From Variovorax beijingensis (GTDB taxonomy: Bacteria; Pseudomonadota; Gammaproteobacteria; Burkholderiales; Burkholderiaceae_C), in assembly GCF_003951285.1 (NCBI RefSeq), contig NZ_RXFQ01000006.1, positions 1 through 64,000 on the forward strand: a DNA stretch of 64,000 bases. The letters run 5' to 3'. Position numbers and translations under genes: made by a program. Below, in pieces: positions 52,376 to 61,381 of this stretch (position 1 is the first letter of the stretch; the number at the start of each line of letters is the position of its first letter). Under the pieces are notes generated by a model. The model saw only the letters and a program-made list of their open reading frames with translations, ran no database searches and was not told the DNA's origin.

Positions 52376-53764
52376 TCAACCGCTGGGACGTCGCCGCAGC
52401 GCGGTGCGCAGCGCCTTCGCGAAGCGCGGGTCGGCCATGGCACCGACGTTGAAGCGCGACCAGCGCGAGACCTGCGTCGAATCGGTGCTGAAGATGCGGC
52501 CCGGTGCCATCACGATCTTGCGCGGCAGCAGTTCCTTCGCCAGCACCAGCGAGTCGGCCACGCCGGGAAGCGCAGCCCAGACGTAGAGCGACTGCGGGGT
52601 GCGCGCAAAGACTTCCGCATCGACCGAATCGAACAGCTGCAACGCCTTGCGCGTGGCCTCGCCGAGCCGGTTCTGCAGGCGGTTCAGGTGCCGCTGGTAG
52701 TGGCCTTCGCTGAGGATCACGTCGACCGTGCGCTCGCTGTACTCCGAGCTGCTCACGTGGATCAGCGCCTTCAGGTCCGCGAGGTCGCTCGCCAGGTCGG
52801 CCCCGCAGGCGACGAAACCCACGCGCAGCGCCGCCGAGAACGATTTCGAGAAGCTGCCGATGTAGATGGTGCGCTCCAGCTGGTCGAGCGCCGAGAGCCG
52901 CGGCAAGGCCGTGGGCTTGAAGTCGGCCAGCGGGTCGTTCTCGACGATCAGCAGGTCGTATTTCTGTGCGAGCTGCAGCACGCGGAAGGCCTTGGCCGGC
53001 GAGATGTCGGAGCCCGTGGGGTTGTGCGCGAGCGACTGCGTGAAGAAGAGGCGCGGCCGCTCGGCCATCAGCAGGCGCTCCAGCACGTCGAGATCGGGCC
53101 CGTCGGCCAGCCGCGGCACGGCCAGCATCTGCGCGCCCGCGAGCTTGAGCTTTCCGAACAGCGGGTAGTAGCCCGGGTCGTCCACGAGCACCTTGCCGCC
53201 CGGCGGCACGAAATAGCGGATGACGATGTCCATCGCCTCGTTGGCGCCGTGCGTGAGCACGATCTGCCGCGGCTCGGCGCCGATGCCGAAGTCGGCCAGC
53301 TTGCGCACGAGGTGGTCGCGCAGCGGCGCATAGCCGAAGCGGCTGCCGTAGCGGAACAGCGCGCCGAGCCCGGTGCGGACCACCTTGGGGTGGTACTTGT
53401 CCAGGCGCACGTCGGCCAGCCATTCGACCGGCGGGAAGCCGTCGCCCACGGCCACCGCGTCGGGCTGCGTCTTGAGCTGCTCGCGCATGAGCCACACGAT
53501 GTCCATGGCGCGGCCGAGGCTGCCCGCGTCTTCCTCGACGGGCTTGGGGGTCGACTGCGCGAGCACGAAATAGCCCGAACCGCGCCGCGGCTCGACGAGC
53601 CCGCGCGACACCAGCAGCTCGAACGCGGCCACCACGGTGTTCTTGGCGTAGCCGTGCAGCTGCGCGAGCTCGCGAAGCGACGGCAGCTTGTCGCCGGCCT
53701 TGTAGGCGCCGCTCGCGATCTGGCGCGCGAGGGTGTCGGCAAGCGAATCGGCGATCGTGGTCAT
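52376..53764 (-). CDS. MocR-type regulator (GntR HTH fused to aminotransferase-like domain)
   Basis: 462 residues: a GntR winged HTH at 8-70 (KLPSLRELAQLHGYAKNTVV) fused to a fold-type I aminotransferase domain with PLP lysine Lys307 (SFSKSFS), Asn248 (HNPTG) and Asp277. Such proteins act as PLP-dependent regulators. ATG at 53764 is chosen since the HTH follows at once; an upstream start at 53899 would overlap the divergent promoter. Divergent from the HMG-CoA reductase gene, with ACTGT repeats in between, suggesting control of that operon. Confidence 0.9.
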   Translation of the reverse strand: MTTIADSLADTLARQIASGAYKAGDKLPSLRELAQLHGYAKNTVVAAFELLVSRGLVEPRRGSGYFVLAQSTPKPVEEDAGSLGRAMDIVWLMREQLKTQPDAVAVGDGFPPVEWLADVRLDKYHPKVVRTGLGALFRYGSRFGYAPLRDHLVRKLADFGIGAEPRQIVLTHGANEAMDIVIRYFVPPGGKVLVDDPGYYPLFGKLKLAGAQMLAVPRLADGPDLDVLERLLMAERPRLFFTQSLAHNPTGSDISPAKAFRVLQLAQKYDLLIVENDPLADFKPTALPRLSALDQLERTIYIGSFSKSFSAALRVGFVACGADLASDLADLKALIHVSSSEYSERTVDVILSEGHYQRHLNRLQNRLGEATRKALQLFDSVDAEVFARTPQSLYVWAALPGVADSLVLAKELLPRKIVMAPGRIFSTDSTQVSRWSRFNVGAMADPRFAKALRTALRRRPSG

Positions 53765-53772
53765 GGGCTGCG

Positions 53773-53831
53773 ACTGTGACACAGCAGGCCGCCGCGGCGC
53801 ACCACTGTCCGCACTGTCCCGCCAAACTGTG
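53773..53831. promoter_or_regulatory. ACTGT direct repeats in the mocR/mvaA gap
   Basis: ACTGT at 53773, 53804, 53813 and 53826 all read in the same direction; the first lies in a small palindrome CTGTG-A-CACAG. MocR regulators commonly bind direct repeats. Candidate operator for the divergent pair. Confidence 0.5.
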
Positions 53832-53901
53832 CCTTCCGCCGGCGGTACAGCCGACCTAAATTGCCTGCTCCCGAATTCATCTTCCGAAGAGACAAGCAAC
53901 G

Positions 53902-55188
53902 ATGGTCGCCGATTCCCGCATTCCCAACTTCCGCGCGCTCACGCCCGCGCAGCGCCTGGCCCACATCGCGCAGGCCGCCTCGCTCACCGACGACGAAGCG
54001 GCGCTGCTCGCCCAACCCGGGGCCCTCGGCGTGGACCGCGCCAACGGCATGGTCGAGAACGTGATCGGCACCTTCGAGCTGCCGCTGGGTGTGGCCGGCA
54101 ACTTCACCGTGAACGGGCGCGACTACCTCGTGCCGATGGCGGTCGAAGAGCCCTCGGTGGTGGCGGCCGCTTCCTTCATGGCCAAGCTGGCGCGCGAGGG
54201 CGGCGGCTTCGAAGCCTCGAGCACCGGGCCGCTGATGCGCGCGCAAGTGCAGGTGATCGGCATCACCGACCCGCATGGCGCGCGGCTCGCGCTGCTGCGT
54301 GCGCGCGACCAGATCCTGGCCGTGGCGAACAGCCGCGACAAGGTGCTGATCGGCCTGGGCGGCGGCTGCCGCGACATCGAGGTGCATGTGTTCGGCGACA
54401 CGCCGCGCGGCGCGATGGTGGTGATGCACCTCGTCGTCGACGTGCGCGACGCGATGGGCGCGAATACCGTCAATACGATGGCCGAGGCGGTGTCGCCGCT
54501 GGTCGGGAAGCTCACGGGCGGCACGGTGCGCCTGCGCATTCTGTCGAACCTGGCGGACCTGCGGCTGGCGCGTGCGCGCGTGCGGCTTATGCCTTCGGTG
54601 CTGGCCACGCGCGAACGCAGCGGCGAGGAAGTGGTCGAAGGCGTGATCGACGCCTGCACCTTCGCAGCCATCGACCCCTACCGCGCGGCAACGCACAACA
54701 AGGGCATCATGAACGGCGTCGATCCGGTGATCGTCGCGACCGGCAACGACTGGCGCGCAGTGGAGGCCGGCGCGCATGCCTATGCGTGCCGCAGCGGGCG
54801 CTACAGCTCGCTGACCACCTGGGAGAAGGACACGGCGGGCGCATTGGTCGGAACCATCGAGATGCCGATGCCGGTGGGGCTGGTCGGCGGCGCCACGAAG
54901 ACACATCCGCTCGCGCGGCTCGCCCTCAAGATCCTCGACGTGAAGTCGGCACAGGAGCTCGGCGAAGTCGCGGTGGCCGTGGGCCTCGCGCAGAACCTCG
55001 GCGCGCTGCGCGCGCTCGCCACCGAAGGCATCCAGCGCGGCCACATGGCACTGCATGCCCGCAACATCGCGCTCGTCGCGGGCGCCGCCGGCGACGAGAT
55101 CGACAGCATCGCCAGGCAGATGGCCGCAGAGCACGACGTGCGCACCGACCGTGCCGTGGCATTGCTCGAAGCGCTGCGCAAGAAGTAA
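53902..55188 (+). CDS. mvaA: Degradative (class II) HMG-CoA reductase
   Basis: 428 residues, the length and motif set of the Pseudomonas mevalonii enzyme. Catalytic residues fall at the same numbers: Glu83 ([11 protein letters not shown]), Lys267 (THNKGIMNG), Asp283 ([10 protein letters not shown]) and His381 ([11 protein letters not shown]). An Asp at 146 also matches the residue reported to favour NADH in P. mevalonii. Class II bacterial enzymes usually oxidise mevalonate to HMG-CoA for use as carbon source. No HMG-CoA lyase gene is adjacent. Divergent from the MocR gene and followed by two transporter-like genes. Confidence 0.94.
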   Translation: MVADSRIPNFRALTPAQRLAHIAQAASLTDDEAALLAQPGALGVDRANGMVENVIGTFELPLGVAGNFTVNGRDYLVPMAVEEPSVVAAASFMAKLAREGGGFEASSTGPLMRAQVQVIGITDPHGARLALLRARDQILAVANSRDKVLIGLGGGCRDIEVHVFGDTPRGAMVVMHLVVDVRDAMGANTVNTMAEAVSPLVGKLTGGTVRLRILSNLADLRLARARVRLMPSVLATRERSGEEVVEGVIDACTFAAIDPYRAATHNKGIMNGVDPVIVATGNDWRAVEAGAHAYACRSGRYSSLTTWEKDTAGALVGTIEMPMPVGLVGGATKTHPLARLALKILDVKSAQELGEVAVAVGLAQNLGALRALATEGIQRGHMALHARNIALVAGAAGDEIDSIARQMAAEHDVRTDRAVALLEALRKK

Positions 55189-55296
55189 GCAGGAAGAAAA
55201 GAAATGCGGGCATAGCCCCGCACCACGGACCGCGGCCGATACCGCGGCGGCCATGGGAATGGCCGTCACACAACCACAGACGGAGACACACGAAAA

Positions 55297-55758
55297 ATGA
55301 ACGCAGACAGTGCAACGCGCGCCAGATGGCGGCTGGTGGAGATATGGGGCGACACGGCCGACCTGGGCCATCTCGGATGGTCGATCACCATCGCCGTCGC
55401 GGTGAGCCTCGCGGGCTATCTCGTGGCCAGCCGCGTGCTCGCGAACGCCGTGAGCACGCCCGAGCTGGCGCGCGCCTACGCCATGCTCGCCGGCCTCGGC
55501 GGCTGCGTGGTGTCGGGCCTGATCTGCGCGAAGCTCTTCACGCCCAAGCGCGAAGTGGTGGAAGGCACCGACGCCGATCCGCGCTGGCGCGAAGAAGTGC
55601 TGGCCGAGCTGGCCGGCGAGCACGGCGACCTGGGCTCGATGGACGACCTGCCGCCGTCCGTGGTGCGCGAGATGAAGGAGCTGGAGATCCACGACCTGTT
55701 TGCGTCGTACAAGCCCCGTACCCATGACGCCAGGAATGCCGAAGGAGCCGCACCGTGA
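55297..55758 (+). CDS. Small membrane protein of the mvaA operon (TctB-like partner?)
   Basis: 153 residues, with two predicted membrane segments (about 28-50, SITIAVAVSLAGYLVASRVL, and 58-80, RAYAMLAGLGGCVVSGLICA) and a charged C-terminal cytoplasmic or periplasmic half (DADPRWREEVLAELAGE). No clear family is recognised. Its place directly before a TctA-like permease, with GTGA overlap, is that of the small TctB/DctQ-type subunit, although it has two rather than four segments. CGGAGA precedes the start. Confidence 0.7.
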   Translation: MNADSATRARWRLVEIWGDTADLGHLGWSITIAVAVSLAGYLVASRVLANAVSTPELARAYAMLAGLGGCVVSGLICAKLFTPKREVVEGTDADPRWREEVLAELAGEHGDLGSMDDLPPSVVREMKELEIHDLFASYKPRTHDARNAEGAAP

Positions 55759-57143
55759 TCGACGCCGCACTCCTCGACCAGATCCTCGTCGCCACCGGCA
55801 TGGGCCTGGTGGGCGCCATCGTGTTCGCGGCCATCGGCCTCGTCTCGGGCACCGACGAGACCACCACGCTCGCGCCGCTCACCCTGCTGGTGGTGCTGCT
55901 CGGCGTGCCGCCCGAAGGCGTGTTCACCTTCTTCCTCGCAGCGGCGGTGGCCAAGCACATGACGCATGCGGTGCCCACCGCACTGCTGGGCATTCCGGGC
56001 GACACCATGGCCACGCCGCTGCTGCAGGACGCGAACCTGCTGCGCAACCTCGGCGTGCCGCACATCGCGCTGCGCAAGATGGTGTCGGGCGCGATCATCG
56101 CGGCCTTCCTCGCGGTGCCGCTGGCCGTGCTCTTTGCTGTGCTGCTGGCGCCCTATGGCGCGGCCATCACCAAGGCGGCGCCCTGGATCTTCGTGGTGGC
56201 GGCCGTGGCCATTGCGTATTTCTCGGGCGGACGCTGGGCCTCGGTGGCCACGCTGGTGCCGTTCGTGATGGTGATCCTGGCGCTGCAGGCGCTCACCGGC
56301 AAGTACGGCGTGAAGCTCAGCATCAGCTACTTCCTGGGCATCGCGATCGGACCGCTGGTGGCCGATCTGTTCTCGGTGATCTCGCCCGCGGCCCGTGCAC
56401 GCATGAAGCGCGACAAGGTCCGCACCTTCTCGCTCGCGCCGGACGTGAAGGGCTGGTCGGGCTACTTCCCGAACCCGTTCAAGGTGCTCGACCGCGGCCA
56501 GGTGAAGTGGACCTTCGCGACCGCCGCGATCTCCAGCGCCACCTTCGTGTTCAGCCCGGTCGCGATGACGGTGGTGCTGGGCGAGCTGGTGGGCTCGCGC
56601 ATCAAGCACGCCTACCACCGGCTCACCACCACGCTGGCCGCGCGCAACGGCGTGACCGAGGCGACCTACATCGCCGAGGCGCTGATCCCGCTGATTGCGA
56701 TCGGCCTGCCGCTGAGCCCGGTGGCGGCGGGGCCGGCGGCGCCGCTCTTCAATGCGCCGCCGGTGTTCACCATCGACTCGGCCACCGGCCAGACACACAA
56801 CCTGCACAACCTGCTGAACCACTGGGAGTTCCTGGGCTACGGCATGCTGGCCGTGGTGCTCGCGGCGCTCGTGGCCTATCCGTTCACGATGAACTTCGCG
56901 CGCCACGCGGCGCTCTTCGTCTCGCGCAGAGTGAGCCACGAGGCCATCATCGCGACCTTCGTCGGCCTGATCGTGGTGATCAGCGTATGGGAAGGACAAC
57001 TGCTCGGCCTGCTGGTGATCCTCACGATGGGCCTGCTCGGCGGCCTGCTGTCGCGCGCCATCGGCTTCAACACCGGCGTGCAGTTCATGGGCTATTACAC
57101 GGCGGTGCTGACGGTGCCAGCCGTCATCAAGGCCTTCGGCTGA
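55755..57143 (+). CDS. TctA-like permease, candidate mevalonate transporter
   Basis: 462 residues, about eleven hydrophobic segments. The pattern LLGIPGDTMATPLLQDANLL near residue 72 resembles the TctA segment around NIPGEPASVVTALDG, and the late AVLTVPAVIKAFG end is permease-like; overall identity to TctA appears low. GTG at 55755 overlaps the preceding stop, with GAAGGAG upstream. The binding protein expected of a tripartite tricarboxylate transporter is not encoded here. Linkage to the degradative HMG-CoA reductase makes mevalonate a plausible substrate; this is inference. Confidence 0.75.
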   Translation: MIDAALLDQILVATGMGLVGAIVFAAIGLVSGTDETTTLAPLTLLVVLLGVPPEGVFTFFLAAAVAKHMTHAVPTALLGIPGDTMATPLLQDANLLRNLGVPHIALRKMVSGAIIAAFLAVPLAVLFAVLLAPYGAAITKAAPWIFVVAAVAIAYFSGGRWASVATLVPFVMVILALQALTGKYGVKLSISYFLGIAIGPLVADLFSVISPAARARMKRDKVRTFSLAPDVKGWSGYFPNPFKVLDRGQVKWTFATAAISSATFVFSPVAMTVVLGELVGSRIKHAYHRLTTTLAARNGVTEATYIAEALIPLIAIGLPLSPVAAGPAAPLFNAPPVFTIDSATGQTHNLHNLLNHWEFLGYGMLAVVLAALVAYPFTMNFARHAALFVSRRVSHEAIIATFVGLIVVISVWEGQLLGLLVILTMGLLGGLLSRAIGFNTGVQFMGYYTAVLTVPAVIKAFG

Positions 57144-57206
57144 CGCCTCTCGAGGTGCGCAGCCGCGCGGCTTCAGCGGGCTTCAGCCGCAAGCCCCGCC
57201 GGCACC

Positions 57207-58547
57207 TCAGGGAGAAACCGACGGGCCCTTGCGAGCCGCCGGCGGCGCCTTTTTCTTCGCCGGCTCTTCGGTGCCGAAGAGCTTTTCTATCTGCTGCCCC
57301 GCGCGGGCGCCGATGGCCGTGCCCACGCCCGGCAGCAGCGCGGTGCCGACCGCCGCGCCGGCCAGCGCGCCGCCGGTCAGCGACACCTCGGGCTCGCTCA
57401 TCGTCCCGCCGATCTTCAGCGGCATGCCCACTACGCCGTCGATGAGGTCGACCGCGATCTCGCCGTCCAGCTTGCGGTTGAAGAGCCGCAGGTGGCCGCT
57501 GGCCGTGAGCACGCCCGAGCGCGCCTTGAGCCCGGTGTAGCGCAGCACCACGCCGTCGTCGGTGCCCTGCGTGTCGAGGACGCCGGTGAGTTCTTCGAGC
57601 GGCGTGGTGCCGCCGCGGCTGATGCCCGCGGTGCTCACGGCCTTGGCCAGGTCCAGCCGCGTGAGCGTGGCGGGCTGGACCGAGAAGGCGGTGCGGGTGC
57701 GCAGGCTGCGCATCAGCGCGCCCACCTCGCCCGCCTCGGCCACCAGCGTGGATTGGCCCGAGACCTTGCCGGCCACGGCGCTGCGCCGGCCGAAGGCCTG
57801 CACCAGGCCCTCGACGTCCACCTGCCGGGGCTCGAGTTCGGCCGACACGCGCAGCAGGTCGTTCGGCGGCAAGGCCTCGAACCAGGTCACGCCGTTCGCC
57901 GTGCCGCCGCCAATGTCGATGCGGGTGCGCCACCGGTCCTGTCCGGCGGCGCGGTCCAGCCGCAGCCGGGCGGGCGGCGACACGCCCGCGCGCTCGATGC
58001 GCAGCTGGCGCGGACGCCAGCCGGCATCGAAGCTGATTTCGCCGTCGTAGGCCAGCGCAATGTCGCGCCGATCGATCCAGCTCAGGTCGCGCCAGCGCAG
58101 CTTTTCGAGCGGAACCGGCGCCAGCGTCCAGGGCACGGGCAACGCGACGATGTGGGCGCCCTCCTTCGGCTTGGGGCCCTTGCCGCGGAACGCGCGCACC
58201 GACTCGCGCGGCAGCACCAGGCTTTCGATCTCGACCTCGTCGATGGCGATGACCCGGCGCAGCAGCTCCCGCAGCTTGAGCTGGACCGTGATGCGGCGCA
58301 GCGTGACGGGGCGCGGCTGCTCGGTGGCCACGTCGGACAGCACCAGCACGGGGCTGGGCCACAGCGCCCAGTGCGCGCCGCCGATCTTCAGGCCGACGCC
58401 GAAGCGCTTCTCGAAGCCGTCGGCAATCCGCGCGGCCACTTCCTCGTCGCTGGGCAGGCGGGTGCTCGCCACCCACACCAGCGCGCCGGTGCCCAGCAGC
58501 AAGACTGCGGCGATGCCGATGAGCCAACGGCGGACGGGGCGTTTCAT
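57207..58547 (-). CDS. AsmA-like envelope protein
   Basis: 446 residues: an N-terminal membrane anchor (RRWLIGIAAVLLLGTGALVWVA) and long beta-rich periplasmic region of the AsmA/YhdP type, with the C-terminal AsmA_2-like stretch GHLRLFNRKLDGEIAVDLID and a Gly/Ala-rich end (AGAAVGTALLPGVGTAIGA). These proteins are implicated in outer-membrane lipid transport or assembly. Convergent with the TctA-like gene and divergent from the thioesterase. The C-terminal lysine/alanine tail (EEPAKKKAPPAARKG) is low complexity. Confidence 0.8.
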   Translation of the reverse strand: MKRPVRRWLIGIAAVLLLGTGALVWVASTRLPSDEEVAARIADGFEKRFGVGLKIGGAHWALWPSPVLVLSDVATEQPRPVTLRRITVQLKLRELLRRVIAIDEVEIESLVLPRESVRAFRGKGPKPKEGAHIVALPVPWTLAPVPLEKLRWRDLSWIDRRDIALAYDGEISFDAGWRPRQLRIERAGVSPPARLRLDRAAGQDRWRTRIDIGGGTANGVTWFEALPPNDLLRVSAELEPRQVDVEGLVQAFGRRSAVAGKVSGQSTLVAEAGEVGALMRSLRTRTAFSVQPATLTRLDLAKAVSTAGISRGGTTPLEELTGVLDTQGTDDGVVLRYTGLKARSGVLTASGHLRLFNRKLDGEIAVDLIDGVVGMPLKIGGTMSEPEVSLTGGALAGAAVGTALLPGVGTAIGARAGQQIEKLFGTEEPAKKKAPPAARKGPSVSP

Positions 58548-58630
58548 CGGGCCAACTTAGCACGCAAAGGCGACTGCCGCTGTCAGCCCCCGTCGCTATA
58601 GTTTCCAAAACCCTGCACCGGAGAAACCGA

Positions 58631-59053
58631 ATGCGTATCTGGAAAAAAGACATCTCTGTCGAGGAACTGACCCGCAACCACATCGGCACCGCCGTGTCCA
58701 CGCTGGGCATGGAATTCCTGGAGGTGGGCGACGACTTCATCCGCGCCCGCGTGCCGGTGGACGAACGCACCCGCCAGCCCTACGGCATCCTGCACGGCGG
58801 CGTCTCGGTGGTGCTGGCCGAGACGCTGGGCTCCTGCGGCGCGCACTACTCGGCCCCCGAAGGCGACCGGGCCGTGGGCCTGGACATCAACGCCAACCAC
58901 ATCCGCTCGGCCGCGAGCGGCTGGGTCACGGGCACCGCGCGGCCGGTGCACCGCGGGCGCACCACGCAGGTGTGGCAGATCGACATGACCAACGACGCGG
59001 GCGAATTGACCTGCGTCTCACGCATCACAATGGCGGTGCTGCCGCCGCGCTAG
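58631..59053 (+). CDS. Hot-dog thioesterase (PaaI/YdiI-like)
   Basis: 140 residues with the hot-dog acyl-CoA thioesterase signature RQPYGILHGGVSVVLAETLGS (given here in part; catalytic Glu/Gly region LHGG and AET) and GLDINANHIRSA. Such enzymes hydrolyse acyl- or aroyl-CoA. CGGAG precedes ATG 58631. Single gene between the AsmA-like gene and the NCS2 permease. Substrate unknown; a menaquinone or phenylacetyl role is not supported by context. Confidence 0.88.
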   Translation: MRIWKKDISVEELTRNHIGTAVSTLGMEFLEVGDDFIRARVPVDERTRQPYGILHGGVSVVLAETLGSCGAHYSAPEGDRAVGLDINANHIRSAASGWVTGTARPVHRGRTTQVWQIDMTNDAGELTCVSRITMAVLPPR

Positions 59054-59068
59054 CGAAGTGAAGAAGAT

Positions 59069-59087
59069 CCGCCCGGCACGCGGGCGG
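59069..59087. promoter_or_regulatory. Hairpin between thioesterase and permease
   Basis: CCGCCCG-GCACG-CGGGCGG, a 7-bp perfect stem 16 bases after the thioesterase stop and about 55 bases before the permease start. No T-run follows; it could be a weak terminator or part of the permease leader. Confidence 0.35.
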
Positions 59088-59141
59088 CAGCGGGCCGAGA
59101 GAAGCCCCCCAGGAACATAACTACCGAGGAGATAACCACTC

Positions 59142-60428
59142 ATGAGCAACCTGTTCAGCTGGCGCGAAGTCGCCGCCACCGAAGGCAGCGTGGTCGCGCC
59201 CGACGAACGCCTGCCCTGGCTGCAGACCGGCGCGATGGGCGTGCAGCACGTGATCGCGATGTTCGGCGCCACGGTGCTGGCGCCCATCCTGATGGGCTTC
59301 AATCCCAACATCGCCATCCTGATGAGCGGCATCGGCACGCTGATCTTCTTCCTGGTGACGGGCGGCAAGGTGCCCAGCTACCTGGGCTCGAGCTTCGCGT
59401 TCATCGGCGTGGTGATCGCGGCCAGCGGCTATGCGGGCAAGGGGCCCAACGCCAACATCGCGGTGGCGCTGGGCGGCATCGTCGCCTGCGGGGTGGTCTA
59501 CATCCTGATCGGCGCCCTCGTGCAGGCGATCGGCACCGGCTGGATCGAGCGCTTCATGCCGCCGGTGGTCACGGGCGCGGTGGTGGCGGTGATCGGGCTC
59601 AACCTGGCGGGCGTGCCGATCAAGAACATGGCGGCCAGCAATTTCGACTCCTGGATGCAGGCCGTCACCTTCCTCTGCGTGGGGCTGGTGGCGGTGTTCA
59701 CGCGCGGCATGCTGCAGCGGCTGCTGATCCTGGTCGGGCTGATCCTGGCCACGCTGGTCTATGCGGCGCTGACCAACGGCATGGGCCTTGGCAAGCCGGT
59801 GGACCTGGGCGGCATCGCCAACGCGGCCTGGTTCGGCATGCCGACCTTCACCGCGCCGGTGTTCACGGCCAACGCCATGCTGCTGATCGCGCCCGTGGCC
59901 ATCATCCTGGTGGCCGAGAATCTCGGCCACCTGAAGGCGGTCACGGCCATGACCGGACGCAACCTGGACCCCTACATCGGCCGCGCCTTCATCGGCGACG
60001 GGATTGCCACCGTGGTGAGCGGCGCCTCGGGCGGCACCGGCGTGACCACCTATGCCGAGAACATCGGCGTGATGGCGGCCACGCGCATCTATTCGACGGC
60101 GGTGTTCGTGGTGGCCGCGCTCATTGCGCTGGTGCTGGGCTTCAGCCCCAAGTTCGGCGCGCTGATCCAGGCGATTCCGCTGCCGGTGATGGGCGGCGTG
60201 AGCATCGTGGTGTTCGGCCTCATCGCCATTGCGGGCGCCAAGATCTGGGTCGACAACAAGGTCGACTTCTCGCAGAACAAGAACCTGATCGTGGCCGCCA
60301 TCACGCTGATCATCGGCACCGGCGACTTCACGCTGAAGTTCGGCGATTTCGCATTGGGCGGCATCGGCACCGCGACTTTCGGGGCCATCATCCTCTACGC
60401 GCTTCTGGGCCGGACGCGCAACGCCTGA
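59142..60428 (+). CDS. NCS2 family uracil/xanthine permease
   Basis: 428 residues with about twelve to fourteen membrane segments. NCS2 landmarks: QHVIAMFGATVLAPILMG (residues 25-42), the QH at 25-26, FAFIGVVIA, MPPVVTGAVVAVIGLNLA, the segment VAIILVAENLGHLKAV with the substrate-binding Glu, and GVTTYAENIGVMAATRI. The latter two follow the UraA/RutG pattern, which favours uracil over xanthine. GAGGAGA precedes ATG 59142. Cytoplasmic-membrane proton symporter. Single gene. Confidence 0.92.
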   Translation: MSNLFSWREVAATEGSVVAPDERLPWLQTGAMGVQHVIAMFGATVLAPILMGFNPNIAILMSGIGTLIFFLVTGGKVPSYLGSSFAFIGVVIAASGYAGKGPNANIAVALGGIVACGVVYILIGALVQAIGTGWIERFMPPVVTGAVVAVIGLNLAGVPIKNMAASNFDSWMQAVTFLCVGLVAVFTRGMLQRLLILVGLILATLVYAALTNGMGLGKPVDLGGIANAAWFGMPTFTAPVFTANAMLLIAPVAIILVAENLGHLKAVTAMTGRNLDPYIGRAFIGDGIATVVSGASGGTGVTTYAENIGVMAATRIYSTAVFVVAALIALVLGFSPKFGALIQAIPLPVMGGVSIVVFGLIAIAGAKIWVDNKVDFSQNKNLIVAAITLIIGTGDFTLKFGDFALGGIGTATFGAIILYALLGRTRNA

Positions 60429-60549
60429 GGCCCTGCAAAGTGAAACCTCGTGCAAGAAATGTTGTCCGAGGCGCTTGAAGCGGGCCCCGGTCACTGGCCG
60501 GAAGCCCGCGCCCGTTAGACTTCAACGCTTTTCGCACCGACGTTTTCCA

Positions 60550-61326
60550 ATGGCCGATGTCTCCGCCGCGCGCACCAAGGCGGTTTTCGAATTCAAGAGC
60601 GCCACGCTGCCGCTGATCGCAGTGATCCTCAAGACGGCCGATCTGGCCGTGCTGGCCGAGGCCCTCGACGCGCAGCTGGCCGACTCGCCCGATTTCTTCG
60701 AGCAGGAGCCGGTGGTCATCGACCTCTCGCAGCTGCAGCCGGACGAGGAAAGCGGCGAGGAACCCGCCGAGCTCGACTTCACGGCGCTGCGCGGCCTGCT
60801 GGCGCGCCACCAGACGCAGCCGATTGCGGTGCGCGGGGGCAACAACGCCCAGAATGCCGCGGCCCGCGCCGCCGGCCTGTCGCTCACGGCCATGCCGGTG
60901 GCGCCCGCGCCGCGCTCCCCGGCACCACCGGCCGCTTCGCCGGCGCCCGCCAGCGAAGCGCCGCAGATCGTGCGCGAAGTGCCGGTGCCGGCCAACGGCA
61001 CCCTGCTGATCGACAAGCCGCTGCGTTCGGGCCAGCAGGTCTACGCCCGCGGCGGCGACGTGGTGGTGACCGCGGTGGTGAGCTTCGGCGCCGAGGTCAT
61101 TGCCGACGGCAACGTGCACGTCTACGCGCCGCTGCGGGGCAAGGCCATTGCCGGCGCGCGCGGCAACACCGAGGCGCGCATCTTCTCGACCTGCATGGAA
61201 GCGCAGCTCGTGGCCATCGCGGGCATCTATCGCACCAACGAAGTGCCGCTGCCCGACCCGGTGCTCGGCAAGCCCGCCCAGATACGCCTGGACGGCAAGA
61301 AGCTGGTGATCGACGCGATTCCCTGA
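60550..61326 (+). CDS. minC: MinC, septum site-determining protein
   Basis: 258 residues: N-terminal FtsZ-antagonising domain (FEFKSATLPLIAVILKTADLA), an Ala/Pro-rich linker at about 115-145, and the C-terminal right-handed beta-helix domain (LRSGQQVYARGGDVVV, FGAEVIADGNVHVYAPLRGK, GNTEARIFSTCMEAQLVAIAG). It blocks FtsZ ring formation at the poles with MinD. Start at ATG 60550 fits the family N-terminus (MADVSAARTKAVFEFK). First gene of the min operon. Confidence 0.96.
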   Translation: MADVSAARTKAVFEFKSATLPLIAVILKTADLAVLAEALDAQLADSPDFFEQEPVVIDLSQLQPDEESGEEPAELDFTALRGLLARHQTQPIAVRGGNNAQNAAARAAGLSLTAMPVAPAPRSPAPPAASPAPASEAPQIVREVPVPANGTLLIDKPLRSGQQVYARGGDVVVTAVVSFGAEVIADGNVHVYAPLRGKAIAGARGNTEARIFSTCMEAQLVAIAGIYRTNEVPLPDPVLGKPAQIRLDGKKLVIDAIP

Positions 61327-61381
61327 CGGGCCGCGCCGCATCCGACAACCAATAACCGAATCGAAACAAGAAGGAATGGCC

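Noticed and set aside
59069..59087. Hairpin considered as a uracil- or purine-responsive riboswitch
   Set aside because: A single 7-bp stem with no conserved aptamer core is visible.
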